Source: Bacteroidaceae bacterium (GTDB lineage Bacteria > Bacteroidota > Bacteroidia > Bacteroidales > Bacteroidaceae). From it: DNA of 58,073 bases. Below are positions 47,213 to 56,074 of this stretch, in pieces. Location of the stretch: contig JAGCFN010000148.1 of assembly GCA_017650085.1 (NCBI GenBank), forward strand, positions 1 through 58,073, read 5' to 3'. Numbering within the stretch: position 1 is the stretch's first letter; each line of letters begins with the position of its first letter. Under the pieces are notes generated by a model that was given only the letters and a program-made list of their open reading frames with translations, was not told the origin of the DNA and searched no databases. Made by a program: the position numbers and the translations under genes.

Positions 47213-48487
47213 ATGTCCGAAAGAAAGCAAATATACTTGTGCCTGGCACATATGTCGGAAGATGGCGCCGAGCAGCGTTACGTGAAGGAAGCGTTCGACT
47301 CGAACTGGGTGGTTCCGATGGGACCGAACGTGAATGCATTCGAAAACGACCTGAAAGCGTTCGTGAATCACGGCGACAACGAAGTGCTCCAGAAGGAGGT
47401 CGTGGCGCTTTCTGCCGGTACTGCAGCCGTTCATCTGGCACTGCTCGCATGCGGAGTAGGCCCGGGCGATGAGGTGATCGTGCAGAGCTTCACCTTCTGC
47501 GCTTCCAGCCATCCCATCACATACCTCGGAGCCACGCCGGTCTTCGTCGATTCAGAGCCCGACACATGGAACATCGACCCCGAACTGATGGAAACGGCCA
47601 TCCGGGATCGCATCGCCAAGACGGGCAGGAAACCGAAGGCCATCGTTCCGGTCGCACTCTATGGCATGCCCTACCAGATAGACAGAATCATGGAGATAGC
47701 GAACCGATATGAGATTCCCGTGGTGGAAGACGCAGCCGAGGGCTTCGGCTCACGCTTCAACGGTCAGGTTCTTGGCACCTTCGGCAAGTATGGTGTGCTC
47801 TCGTTCAACGGCAACAAGATGATCACCACAAGCGGCGGAGGCGCCCTCATTTGCGAAAACCAGGACGACGCCAACAAAGTGATGTGGTACGCCACCCAGG
47901 CTCGCGATGCCTATCCCTACTACGAACACACGGCCGTGGGCTACAACTATCGCATGTCGAACATCTGCGCAGGCATCGGTCGCGGACAGATGACTGTGCT
48001 GAACGACCACCTCGCACATCACAAGCACGTGCAGAAACTCTACGAGGAACTGCTGGCCGACGTGAAGGGAGTGACCATGCACAAACAGCCTGCCGACCCA
48101 AGGTACGACGCGAACTTCTGGCTCTGCGCAGCCACACTCGATCCCGACGTCAGAATCCAAGGTCAGGAGAATGCCTACAAGGAAGTCATCAAGTCCGCCG
48201 TAGGTGGCGCTGCAGGCGTGATCAGAGCCGTCGAGTCGGCCACGACAAGCTGCCAGCCAAACGAGAATGTGGAAGCGCTCCGCGTGTTCATGCTCGACAA
48301 GAAGGTGGAGTGCCGTCCCGTCTGGAAACCAATGCACAAGCAGCCCGTCTACAAGAACGCTCCGGCTTACGTGAACGGCGTCTCGGAAGCGCTCTTCAAG
48401 GTGGGATTCTGTCTCCCAGCCGGACCTTATGTGACCGACGACGATGTAAGGTACATCGTGGATTGCATCAAAGAAGCGATAGTCTGA
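47213..48487 (+). CDS. DegT/DnrJ/EryC1/StrS-family aminotransferase
   Basis: PLP-dependent sugar aminotransferase of the type that makes amino sugars for surface polysaccharides. The PLP lysine is in SFNGNKMITTSGGGA (about residue 203), and the VEDAAEGFGS block binds the cofactor. At 424 residues it is slightly longer than average. An insert around SAVGGAAGVIRAVESATTSCQP (about 325-346) is unusual. No other glycan-synthesis genes are near except the nucleotidyltransferase-fold gene that follows 8 nt later, so the substrate is not known. Confidence 0.9.
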   Translation: MSERKQIYLCLAHMSEDGAEQRYVKEAFDSNWVVPMGPNVNAFENDLKAFVNHGDNEVLQKEVVALSAGTAAVHLALLACGVGPGDEVIVQSFTFCASSHPITYLGATPVFVDSEPDTWNIDPELMETAIRDRIAKTGRKPKAIVPVALYGMPYQIDRIMEIANRYEIPVVEDAAEGFGSRFNGQVLGTFGKYGVLSFNGNKMITTSGGGALICENQDDANKVMWYATQARDAYPYYEHTAVGYNYRMSNICAGIGRGQMTVLNDHLAHHKHVQKLYEELLADVKGVTMHKQPADPRYDANFWLCAATLDPDVRIQGQENAYKEVIKSAVGGAAGVIRAVESATTSCQPNENVEALRVFMLDKKVECRPVWKPMHKQPVYKNAPAYVNGVSEALFKVGFCLPAGPYVTDDDVRYIVDCIKEAIV

Positions 48488-48495
48488 TTAGCCGA

Positions 48496-49611
48496 ATGGT
48501 AACGGATAACAATATAAATGCCTTTTTCGCATTGTTAAGGGCAGGACTTTGGGAACAGGAAGTACAGCTCTTGCCGTATGGCGAGGTGGATTATAATGAG
48601 ATAATGCGTCTTGCCGAGGAACAGTCCATGACGGGATTGGCGACGATTGGGCTGAAGCATGTTTCGGACACGACCGTTCCTAAAATAGAAATGCTCACCT
48701 TCCTCGGTTCTGCTCTCAAGATAGAAGAGCAAAACAAGGCAATGAATCACTTCATCGGGATGATGGTGGGCAAGTTGCAGAAATACGGGATATACACTGC
48801 GCTGATAAAGGGACAGGGCGTGGCTCAATGCTACGAGAGACCGTTGTGGAGAGTCTGTGGAGATATTGACTTGTTCTTGGACAAGGAGAACTACGAGAAG
48901 GCAAAGAAGATTCTGATTCCCTTTGCAACTCATGTGGATGACGAAGGCCTTGAGAGTCTTCATCTGGGCATGACCATCGATTCGTGGATAGTGGAACTGC
49001 ATGGCAGCATGCGAACCGGTCTGTCTCGTAGAGTGGACAGAGGAATTGATGATGTGCAGCGCGATGTGTTTGAGAACAAGGGGGTTAGAGTGTGGAATAA
49101 CGATGGAGTGGGTGTACCTCTTCCCAATGCGAATAATGATGCCATCCTAGTCTTTACCCACTTCGTTCATCACTTCTACGGACTAGGTGTCGGATTGAGA
49201 CAGATATGCGACTGGTGCAGACTGTTGTGGACATACAGGAATGAGATTGACCGTGAGATGCTGGCAACGCGCCTGAATCAGTTGGGACTGATGGAGGAAT
49301 GGCAGGTATTCGGGGCTTTTGTCGTCAAATACCTAGGAATGCCGGAAGAGGACATGCCGTTCTTCGATTCCAGGTTCACCAGTAAAAGTTCGTTGATACA
49401 AAAGATAGTGCTGGAAACAGGTAACTTCGGACACAACAGAGACTTAAGCTATCGAGAGAAGTACCCTAAGCCAATTTCATTGGCGATGACTTTCTTTCGC
49501 CGTTTACATGAGTATGCAAGGTTCATGTACCTTTTCCCCGGGAATGCACTGAAGTTCTATATTATATATCTTACAGACCGGGTGAAAGCCGTTTTCGCCG
49601 GTAAAGTTTGA
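48496..49611 (+). CDS. Nucleotidyltransferase-fold protein (NTP_transf_5-like)
   Basis: 371 residues from the ATG at 48496; the frame open further upstream is a shadow of the DegT gene. The core shows YTALIKGQGVAQCYERPLWR and CGDIDLFLDKENYEKA (about residues 95-130). A G-x-D-x-D pair of metal ligands is typical of polymerase-beta-fold nucleotidyltransferases found in polysaccharide loci. The rest is helical and the C-terminus is basic. Function is unknown. It is co-transcribed with the DegT aminotransferase and ended by a terminator. Confidence 0.8.
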   Translation: MVTDNNINAFFALLRAGLWEQEVQLLPYGEVDYNEIMRLAEEQSMTGLATIGLKHVSDTTVPKIEMLTFLGSALKIEEQNKAMNHFIGMMVGKLQKYGIYTALIKGQGVAQCYERPLWRVCGDIDLFLDKENYEKAKKILIPFATHVDDEGLESLHLGMTIDSWIVELHGSMRTGLSRRVDRGIDDVQRDVFENKGVRVWNNDGVGVPLPNANNDAILVFTHFVHHFYGLGVGLRQICDWCRLLWTYRNEIDREMLATRLNQLGLMEEWQVFGAFVVKYLGMPEEDMPFFDSRFTSKSSLIQKIVLETGNFGHNRDLSYREKYPKPISLAMTFFRRLHEYARFMYLFPGNALKFYIIYLTDRVKAVFAGKV

Positions 49612-49624
49612 GACATATTAAAAA

Positions 49625-49660
49625 AAGAAGCACCCCGCAGGATGCTTCTTTTATTTTTAT
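49625..49660. terminator. Bidirectional terminator
   Basis: AAGAAGCA/TGCTTCTT stem with a 10-nt loop, followed by TTATTTTTAT on plus and preceded by an A-run that gives a U-run on minus. It serves the nucleotidyltransferase gene and the convergent M48 gene. Confidence 0.82.
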
Positions 49661-50532
49661 TTCTTCTTCGTAACCTTCTTCGTTGTCGTAGCCTTCGTGG
49701 TTGTAGTCGTTGGAGGCGTGTAGTACTTGAGGGCTTCAGGCATGCGCTTCTGCAGCTCTGCAAGGCGTTTCTCGTCCGAGGGGTGGTCGCTGAAGAGTTC
49801 GCTCCTCGTGCTGCCTCCGCTTTGTTGTGCCATGCGTTGCCAGAAAGGAATGGCGAGTTGCGGGTCGTAACCTGCCATCGCTGCGAAGATTAGGCCAAGG
49901 CGGTCTGCCTCAGTCTCGTTGTCACGCGAGTACTTGAGGTTGGCGAAGTTGAAACCTATCTGCGCTGCCATGTCAATGATGGAAGCAGCATTCCCATATC
50001 CCTTTGCCTGAGCTACTTGTGTGAGCACGCTGCCGCCTATTTGAGCCGCATATTGTTGACGCGTCTGCTTGGAGAGCTGTTCGGCAGAGTGCTTGGCAAC
50101 GGCATGGGCAATCTCGTGTCCGAGAACGATGGCAAGGCCTGTCTCATCCTGCGTGATAGGAAGAAGACCTTCGTATACGACAATCTTTCCTCCAGGCATA
50201 CAGAAGGCGTTCACCTCGTTCTTGTTCACAAGGTTGAACTCCCATTGGAAGTTCTGGACTTCCTGTGCATAACCGTTGTTCATGAGGAAGTTCTCGACTG
50301 CCGAAGCAAGTTTCTGTCCCACACGCTTCACCATGGCGGTGTTTGTCTGATTGGTGGAGAGCGTAGCGCCCTGCATGTACTCTTGGTACTGCTGAGAGCT
50401 GAGACTGAGAATCTGGGCGTCGTCGACTAGAAGACGTGTCTTACGACCCGTGATGGGTACGGTGTTTGTGGTACCGCAAGCCGTTGCAAGCACGGCAAGA
50501 GCACCAACGAGTAATGTTCTGATTGCTTTCAT
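49657..50532 (-). CDS. M48-family metallopeptidase lipoprotein
   Basis: Periplasmic zinc protease of the BepA/YcaL-like group that handles envelope protein quality. The lipobox ends at Cys19 (LATAC). The zinc motif is HEIAH at 140-144, with the third ligand in NETEAD (205-210). GGKIVVYEGLL before the motif is typical. The Ser/Thr/Lys-rich tail (TTTTTKATTTKKVTKKK) is low complexity and probably disordered. The gene is monocistronic, divergent from the PI-PLC gene. Confidence 0.92.
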   Translation of the reverse strand: MKAIRTLLVGALAVLATACGTTNTVPITGRKTRLLVDDAQILSLSSQQYQEYMQGATLSTNQTNTAMVKRVGQKLASAVENFLMNNGYAQEVQNFQWEFNLVNKNEVNAFCMPGGKIVVYEGLLPITQDETGLAIVLGHEIAHAVAKHSAEQLSKQTRQQYAAQIGGSVLTQVAQAKGYGNAASIIDMAAQIGFNFANLKYSRDNETEADRLGLIFAAMAGYDPQLAIPFWQRMAQQSGGSTRSELFSDHPSDEKRLAELQKRMPEALKYYTPPTTTTTKATTTKKVTKKK

Positions 50533-50567
50533 ATGTGTATGTTTTTAAGAGTTAGTTTCTGTAGGGG

Positions 50568-50575
50568 CAAAGTTA
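50568..50575 (-). promoter_or_regulatory. -7 box of the M48 gene
   Basis: On the minus strand this is TAACTTTG followed by CCCC, matching TAnnTTTG, about 36 nt before the start. Confidence 0.7.
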
Positions 50576-50680
50576 CATTTTTATTTTTAATAGATAAGAT
50601 TTCCTGTTACTTTTTTTTCAAGTTTGTGTAGTTTCTGTGTTTTTAGGGATGAAAATCTTTGTCTGTATGAGATTATTGTG

Positions 50681-50688
50681 TACTTTTG
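50681..50688 (+). promoter_or_regulatory. -7 box of the PI-PLC-like gene
   Basis: TACTTTTG followed by CG matches TAnnTTTG, 27 nt before the ATG at 50716. Confidence 0.7.
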
Positions 50689-50715
50689 CGTTAATCAAAA
50701 ACTGAAAACTGACTT

Positions 50716-53535
50716 ATGAATACAACATGCAAAGCATTGCTTCTTGCAGCCACTCTGCTGACTGGATTGGGTGTCCTCGATGTCCGGGCAGGCAACGAAG
50801 CATGGATGGCAAACATCCCCGACAATACTTTCCTCAGCCAACTCTCCATCCCAGGCACGCACGATGCCGGGACAGGTCATGGCGTGAACAACTTCATGGT
50901 CGTGATAAGCGGCAGCAAATATGCCGTCACGCAGGAGAAAACGCTGACGGAACAATGGAATAGCGGCATCCGAGCCTTCGATTTGCGTCCCGCCATGGAC
51001 AATTCCCGACTGCGCATCTATCATGGCGTTATCTCGACGAACCTCTATATGGACAACGCCTTGAGCACACTTTGCAGTCTGCTCGACAGCCACCCCACGG
51101 AAACGTGCATCGTCTTCATGCGTCACGAATCGGAAGGTGACGACAATAACAGCAATTGGGGTGCGAAGATGAAGGAATTGCTCACGAGTGCTCCCACCAA
51201 CACCCATGCTGTGAACTACAACCCCAACGCAAAGTTGGGTGACGTCCGAGGCAAACTCCTCATCTTCAGTCGCGACACTTACGACACCAATCCTGTCGGC
51301 GGTTACATCACAGGATGGGGCTTCAACTCGAACTTCGCTCAACAACAGGGGGGACAGATTCGGGGCGTTAGCACGCAAGGCCAACTCTATGTTCAGGACT
51401 TCTACGATGTCTCGGCAAGCGGAGCTCCCGCCACAAAGACTGCGAGCATTGAGAGGATGCTGCAGTTCTCAACTTCCGAGAATACCAATCCGGGGCTTTG
51501 GGTAGTGAATCAGACTTCTGGCTATTCCAAGACGGGCTCGATGTTCGGATATACATTTGCTACGAGCGACGGTTATCGCGATAATGCCCAAACGCAGAAT
51601 GCTGCAGCCATCTCGTACATCAACAGTCATCCCGGGCCTACAGGTATCATCTTGATGGACTTTGCAGCCGAGGATGCTTCCGGAGGTTATCAGGTGAAAG
51701 GGCAGGCTCTGACGAATGCCATCATCGCAAGCAATTCGAATCCCGGACCTCACGCCAATTATTTCCGTGCCCTTACAACCATCGTCGTCGGAAAGGAATA
51801 CACCATCTTCACCACCATCAACGGAAAGAAGTACTACATCACAACCGATGGAACCCTTGCCGAAGGCGCTTTGAATGCAGGCATTTTCCGCTTCCAGAAC
51901 GGTCAGAGTGGGGACCACGCAAGGTCTTTCTTCATCTCGTGGACGGCTAACAGCGCTACCTATTCCTTTACAAATCCCAATCAGAATAAGGGAGCGAACG
52001 GGACTTTCTCGAGCGACAACAACATCATTCCAAGAAAGAAGGACCGGGACAGCGCATACGATTGCCAGGTTCTCATGTTGAAAAGCGATGGAATGTATGC
52101 CATTCGAGCTACAAATGCCGCTTACTCTGCAGACGGAAGTTGGGCTCAATATGCCGCCGATACATATTGGTCCGTGAAGAACGAAGCCTCGACTCCTCCC
52201 ACCGCAGGATACAAGAAGGGCGTGCCCGACTATATCTGGCAACTTGAGGAACCTTCTAATCTCGTCAACGTCACCTATTCCTTGTACTTTAGCGGCAGAA
52301 AGATAACCGATATAGTCGTTCCAGGCGAACGAGGAGCCGCAGCAGCGCTTCCCGAAGAATACCTCAACGACTTCTGCACCTATACCTATTCCCCCAAAAC
52401 CATCTCGACCGGCACCATCAAGGTTACCGTGAAATGGCCCACAACAAATCCTCCTTTCAGAGTTTCCCTTCCAACCTCTACAGCAAGGAATTGGTACAAT
52501 ATCAAAGCAGGTCGTTTGGGGCGTTATCTGGGATGGGAACCTCGCGAACCCTATCACCCTCATGCTTATGACGAAGCTTCCGTCGGAGATTATCCCGAAA
52601 CGGAACTCTATGCAACCGATTTGGTGCGTGCGAGCGATGCCTATCAATGGGCCTTCGTTGGCAATCCAGTCGAGGGATTTAAAATCGTCAACAAACTGAT
52701 GGGCGAGGACTATTCCCTCACTGTTGATGGAACGGCTTCCTCTGTTCAGGGCGTTCAGAACGTCAAGAATGCCGTTCTTCGTGAAGGTGACTTTCGTTGG
52801 ACTCCTCATGCCGACAACGATGGCTTTTCGCTCAGTCTGACCGGACAGGATAACTACTACCTCAACACGCATGGAGGGCCTCACGGATTCTTGCAGATAT
52901 GGGAATCGGCTAATGCCAAGACTGACCTCGGTTCGCAGCTGATAGCAGAAGCTGTTCCTGCAGCTTCGGTTCCGTTGATGCAGGTTGGCGAAGGCTTTTA
53001 CTCCACGCTTTGCCTGCCTTACGATGTGGTTGTGAATGGAGCAAAAGTCTATGTTTTACCGAGTCCTTATACGCCTACTCAATTTGAGATAGACGAGAAA
53101 TACGTCCTCCTTACGTTGGCGAGCGATACTGTTACTGCAGGAACGCCAGTTGTTCTTCGGGGAGAGAGCGAAACGGCTACCCTCACATACGGAAACGGCT
53201 TCGCCCTTCAACCATCGACCGATACGGCTCTTACGGGACTTTTCTTGCCTGCCAGCCCTTCAGGCGCTCTGACTCTTCAAGATCAGGAAGATGTGCCAGG
53301 CTTTTATCCAATCAGCGAAGATGTCGTTCAGCCGAATCGTGCCTACCTCATGCTCGAGAATCCTGATGTTCAAGCCCTTGCCCTCCGCTTCAGCGACATA
53401 GAAGATAGAATAAATGAGATTCAAGATTCAAGATCCAAGATTCAAATCCCCATTTATAACCTTGTAGGTCAGCGTTTGAGCAGAGTTCAAAAAGGCATCA
53501 ACATCGTCAACAATAAGAAAGTTGCCATAAAATAA
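50716..53535 (+). CDS. Secreted PI-PLC X-domain protein with C-terminal sorting-like tail
   Basis: A signal peptide (about 1-25) precedes a phosphatidylinositol-specific phospholipase C X domain (about 28-330). The two catalytic histidines are His49 (SIPGTHDAG) and His103 (IYHGVIS); GIRAFDLRPA lies between them. Residues about 350-800 are beta-rich modules, some lectin/trefoil-like (YFRALTTIVVGKEYTIFTTI, NGKKYYITTDGT). The C-terminus (IYNLVGQRLSRVQKGINIVN and a basic end) resembles the short Por-type/Prevotella sorting tails. The linker before it is encoded by AGATTCAAG micro-repeats. Likely surface or secreted and acting on phosphoinositides, GPI or glycans; the substrate is unproven. Confidence 0.83.
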   Translation: MNTTCKALLLAATLLTGLGVLDVRAGNEAWMANIPDNTFLSQLSIPGTHDAGTGHGVNNFMVVISGSKYAVTQEKTLTEQWNSGIRAFDLRPAMDNSRLRIYHGVISTNLYMDNALSTLCSLLDSHPTETCIVFMRHESEGDDNNSNWGAKMKELLTSAPTNTHAVNYNPNAKLGDVRGKLLIFSRDTYDTNPVGGYITGWGFNSNFAQQQGGQIRGVSTQGQLYVQDFYDVSASGAPATKTASIERMLQFSTSENTNPGLWVVNQTSGYSKTGSMFGYTFATSDGYRDNAQTQNAAAISYINSHPGPTGIILMDFAAEDASGGYQVKGQALTNAIIASNSNPGPHANYFRALTTIVVGKEYTIFTTINGKKYYITTDGTLAEGALNAGIFRFQNGQSGDHARSFFISWTANSATYSFTNPNQNKGANGTFSSDNNIIPRKKDRDSAYDCQVLMLKSDGMYAIRATNAAYSADGSWAQYAADTYWSVKNEASTPPTAGYKKGVPDYIWQLEEPSNLVNVTYSLYFSGRKITDIVVPGERGAAAALPEEYLNDFCTYTYSPKTISTGTIKVTVKWPTTNPPFRVSLPTSTARNWYNIKAGRLGRYLGWEPREPYHPHAYDEASVGDYPETELYATDLVRASDAYQWAFVGNPVEGFKIVNKLMGEDYSLTVDGTASSVQGVQNVKNAVLREGDFRWTPHADNDGFSLSLTGQDNYYLNTHGGPHGFLQIWESANAKTDLGSQLIAEAVPAASVPLMQVGEGFYSTLCLPYDVVVNGAKVYVLPSPYTPTQFEIDEKYVLLTLASDTVTAGTPVVLRGESETATLTYGNGFALQPSTDTALTGLFLPASPSGALTLQDQEDVPGFYPISEDVVQPNRAYLMLENPDVQALALRFSDIEDRINEIQDSRSKIQIPIYNLVGQRLSRVQKGINIVNNKKVAIK

Positions 53536-53538
53536 AAA

Positions 53539-53569
53539 CACCCGACCTCGTGTGAAGTCGGGTGCTTTT
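53539..53569. terminator. Bidirectional terminator between PI-PLC and rplS
   Basis: Perfect 8-bp stem CACCCGAC/GTCGGGTG with T-rich flanks on plus and A-rich flanks (U on minus) on the other side. Confidence 0.85.
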
Positions 53570-53591
53570 ATCTGTAAAAAGGGTAGGAGAT

Positions 53592-53960
53592 TTAGTCCTC
53601 CTTTTGAACTGCAGCGCGCTTTTCGGCGATGCGAGCCTTCTTACCGGTGAGGTTGCGCAGGTAGTAGAGCTTAGCACGACGTACCTTACCAACTTTGTTC
53701 ACCTGAATGCTGTCGATGTTGGGGCTGTTGATGGGGAAGATACGTTCCACACCCACGGTGCCAGACATCTTGCGAACAGTGAAGCGCTTGTTGTCTCCGT
53801 GACCGCTGATCTTGATGCAGACACCACGATAGAGCTGGATACGCTCCTTGTTACCTTCGACAATTTTGTATGCAACGGTGATGGTATCGCCTGCCTTGAA
53901 TGCGGGATGAGACTTGCCTGTTGCAAATGCTTCTTCAGCAATTTTGATTAAATCAGCCAT
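53592..53960 (-). CDS. rplS: 50S ribosomal protein L19
   Basis: Ribosomal protein at the 30S/50S interface. The 122 residues contain the family blocks [45 protein letters not shown] and the [20 protein letters not shown]-terminus. It is monocistronic, with a structured leader upstream that may control it. Confidence 0.98.
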   Translation of the reverse strand: MADLIKIAEEAFATGKSHPAFKAGDTITVAYKIVEGNKERIQLYRGVCIKISGHGDNKRFTVRKMSGTVGVERIFPINSPNIDSIQVNKVGKVRRAKLYYLRNLTGKKARIAEKRAAVQKED

Positions 53961-53998
53961 AATGCTTGAGTTGTTATAAAATTGTTTTGTCGATCACT

Positions 53999-54040
53999 CG
54001 TAGGCATAACAGGTCTCTCTTTTCCTGCCAGCGACCTACG
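53999..54040 (-). promoter_or_regulatory. Structured 5' leader hairpin of rplS
   Basis: In the rplS leader, CGTAGG pairs with CCTACG and, inside, CAGG pairs with CCTG, forming a two-tier hairpin about 40 nt before the start. Ribosomal protein leaders often bind their own product. Whether L19 binds here is inference. Confidence 0.45.
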
Positions 54041-54052
54041 GGAAAGCGGGTG

Positions 54053-54060
54053 CAAAGGTA
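54053..54060 (-). promoter_or_regulatory. -7 box of rplS
   Basis: On the minus strand this is TACCTTTG followed by CACCC, an exact consensus match, about 93 nt before the rplS start. Confidence 0.78.
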
Positions 54061-54123
54061 CAATAAAAATTAAAAATGAAGAATTAAGAATGAAGATTTT
54101 TTTGCTTTTTGAGTGTTTTTTTG

Positions 54124-54131
54124 TACTTTTG
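54124..54131 (+). promoter_or_regulatory. -7 box of the split 5'-nucleotidase operon
   Basis: TACTTTTG followed by TGC matches TAnnTTTG, 46 nt before the ATG at 54177. Confidence 0.65.
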
Positions 54132-54176
54132 TGCATAAAAACAGTGATTTAAGATTAGAGAATAGCGGTTAAAGAT

Positions 54177-54926
54177 ATGAGACGACTTATACTTTTATTC
54201 ATTTTTTACTCTTCATTCTTCACTTTTCACTCTGCGTTTGCGCAGCAGTACAAGGTGTGTTCTTTCTGCTGGGAACGTGTTGAAGTTACGTCGGAATTGG
54301 ATGACAATCCTTCTGCCGAGGCTGCTGCCGTTGTTGCTCCTTACAAGGCAAGCGTGGACAGCATGATGTCTCCTGCTATTGGATTGAGCAGAATCGCGAT
54401 GAATGTGAAGCGACCAGAAAGTCTGTTGAGCAATTGGGCTGCTGATGTGATGGTTGAAGGTGGAACGGCAACTGGTTTGGCGCGAGCTGATATGGGACTC
54501 GTCAATATTGGCGGCCTTCGAAACAATATGCCTGAAGGGATTGTCCGAAAGGGTGACATCATACTCATTTCTCCTTTCGAGAACTATCTTGTCGTGCTTG
54601 AGATGAAGGGTAGTGATGTGCTCGAACTGATGAAGAACATTGCCGCTGTGAAGGGCGAAGGCGTAAGCAGTAGCGTCAGGATGGAGATAACGGAAGACGG
54701 CAAACTGCTATCTTGCACCATCAATGGCGAAGAAATTGATCCGAAACGCATCTACACAATCGCCACGCTTGACTATCTGGCAGAAGGAAACGACAAGATG
54801 TATGCCTTGAAGAAGGCTGTGAAGCGTCATGAGATAGGCATTCTTGCTCGAGACGTCATGATGGAATACGTGATAAAGCACAGAGTGATTGACAGTAAGG
54901 TAGAAGGAAGAATTGTGGTTAAGTGA
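54177..54926 (+). CDS. 5'-nucleotidase C-terminal domain protein
   Basis: Exported (signal peptide 1-22) 249-residue protein that is only the C-terminal, substrate-binding domain of UshA-type 5'-nucleotidases. Blocks are SNWAADVMVEG, ADMGLVNIGGLRNNMPEG and GDIILISPFENYLVVLEMKG. The catalytic metallophosphatase half is encoded by the next gene, 27 nt downstream, so the usual domain order is reversed as two genes. The two products probably pair in the periplasm to hydrolyse nucleotides. The signal-peptide code is built from TCTTCATTCTTCAC micro-repeat sequence. Confidence 0.88.
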   Translation: MRRLILLFIFYSSFFTFHSAFAQQYKVCSFCWERVEVTSELDDNPSAEAAAVVAPYKASVDSMMSPAIGLSRIAMNVKRPESLLSNWAADVMVEGGTATGLARADMGLVNIGGLRNNMPEGIVRKGDIILISPFENYLVVLEMKGSDVLELMKNIAAVKGEGVSSSVRMEITEDGKLLSCTINGEEIDPKRIYTIATLDYLAEGNDKMYALKKAVKRHEIGILARDVMMEYVIKHRVIDSKVEGRIVVK

Positions 54927-54953
54927 AGAGTGTAGAATCAAGAGTGAAGAATT

Positions 54954-55802
54954 ATGAAACGCTATTGTATATATTTGTTCTGTTGTCTGTTCTCTTGTGC
55001 GGCTTTTGCGCAAGACAATAAGATATTTATTGTTCACACGAGTGATACGCATTCCTGCATTGAGCCAATATCTCCAAACTTTGGCGATACGGCCCAAGCG
55101 AACAAGGCTGGCTATCTTCGCCGTGTCGTTCTGCTGGAACAATTGCGAAAGGAGCATCCTGATGATTTGCTTCTGCTCGATTGTGGCGATTTCAGCCAGG
55201 GCTCCGTCTACTACAATCTCTACAAAGGTGAGGTTGAGGTGAAACTGATGAATCTGATGAAGTATGATGCCTGCACTATAGGCAATCATGAATTCGACTT
55301 TGGCCTTGAGAACCTTGCACGCTTGATGAAGATGGCAGAGTTCCCTTTCGTTTGCTGCAACTACGACTTTACGGGCACTATTTGCGAAGGTCTGGTGAAG
55401 CCATATATAATAATTGAACGCGCGTGCGTGCGCGTAGGAGTACTTGGAGTTTGTCCTCAACCGCAGGGGCTCATCACAGGAAAGAACTTCGAAGGCATGC
55501 GTTATTCCAAGCCTGCAATAGCGGCTCAGCCCATTATCGACCTGCTGCGAAATGAAGAGAATTGTGATGTTGTCGTTTGTCTAAGCCACCTTGGATGGGG
55601 CACTCATGCAGATATGGACCCTGACTTCATTGCAAACACGACAGGCCTTGATATTGTACTTGGAGGACATTCCCACACTTACTTCCAAGAACCTCAGTAC
55701 TTGCTCGACAAGAAAGGCCACGAAGTTCTTGTGGATCATCAAGGCAAGAATGCACGATTCTTGGGCACCATTGAAGTGCAGACTGGCTTCCAAGAGGAAT
55801 AA
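54954..55802 (+). CDS. 5'-nucleotidase N-terminal metallophosphatase
   Basis: Exported (signal 1-19) calcineurin-like phosphatase of 282 residues. Metal-binding motifs are HTSDTHS (about 28-34), DCGDFSQGS (about 75-83), IGNHEFDFG (about 109-117) and GGHSHTYF near the C-terminus. This is the catalytic half of UshA/CD73-like enzymes, and the binding half is the upstream gene. It ends at a bidirectional terminator. Confidence 0.92.
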   Translation: MKRYCIYLFCCLFSCAAFAQDNKIFIVHTSDTHSCIEPISPNFGDTAQANKAGYLRRVVLLEQLRKEHPDDLLLLDCGDFSQGSVYYNLYKGEVEVKLMNLMKYDACTIGNHEFDFGLENLARLMKMAEFPFVCCNYDFTGTICEGLVKPYIIIERACVRVGVLGVCPQPQGLITGKNFEGMRYSKPAIAAQPIIDLLRNEENCDVVVCLSHLGWGTHADMDPDFIANTTGLDIVLGGHSHTYFQEPQYLLDKKGHEVLVDHQGKNARFLGTIEVQTGFQEE

Positions 55803-55805
55803 ACA

Positions 55806-55839
55806 AAAAGCCCCTCCAGATGGAGAGGCTTTTCGTTTT
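55806..55839. terminator. Bidirectional terminator
   Basis: AAAAGCC/GGCTTTT stem extended by CTCC/GGAG, with T-rich ends both ways. It serves the metallophosphatase gene and the convergent ferredoxin gene. Confidence 0.82.
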
Positions 55840-55853
55840 GTATGAAATCTCTA

Positions 55854-56018
55854 TTAGAGAGAGATAGCACCGCTTGGGCATGCGTCAGCGCAAGTGCCAC
55901 ATTCAGTGCACTGTTCAGGATCGATTGAATACTTTTCGCCTTCGGAGATAGCTCCTATGGGACATTCGTCGATACATGTGCCGCAAGCAACACAATCATC
56001 ACTAATTACGTAAGCCAT
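55854..56018 (-). CDS. 2[4Fe-4S] ferredoxin
   Basis: A 54-residue electron carrier. It begins MAYVISDDCVACGTCIDECP and ends with a second half, CTECGTCADACPSGAISL. The two CxxCxxCxxxCP motifs (Cys9/12/15/19 and Cys37/40/43/47) each ligate a 4Fe-4S cluster, as in clostridial-type ferredoxins. It is monocistronic with its own promoter, and may serve pyruvate:ferredoxin oxidoreductase or hydrogenase encoded elsewhere. Confidence 0.95.
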   Translation of the reverse strand: MAYVISDDCVACGTCIDECPIGAISEGEKYSIDPEQCTECGTCADACPSGAISL

Positions 56019-56064
56019 AGTCTGATTTTAGTTTTTAGTTACTACTTTTGTTTATTTCTGGGTG

Positions 56065-56072
56065 CAAAGATA
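56065..56072 (-). promoter_or_regulatory. -7 box of the ferredoxin gene
   Basis: On the minus strand this is TATCTTTG followed by CACCC, matching TAnnTTTG, about 47 nt before the ferredoxin start. Confidence 0.75.
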
Positions 56073-56074
56073 AT

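Noticed and set aside
47851..48495. N-terminal extension of the nucleotidyltransferase-fold gene
   Set aside because: This part is the DegT gene read in another frame (Arg- and Ser-rich, no homology). The real start is the ATG at 48496.
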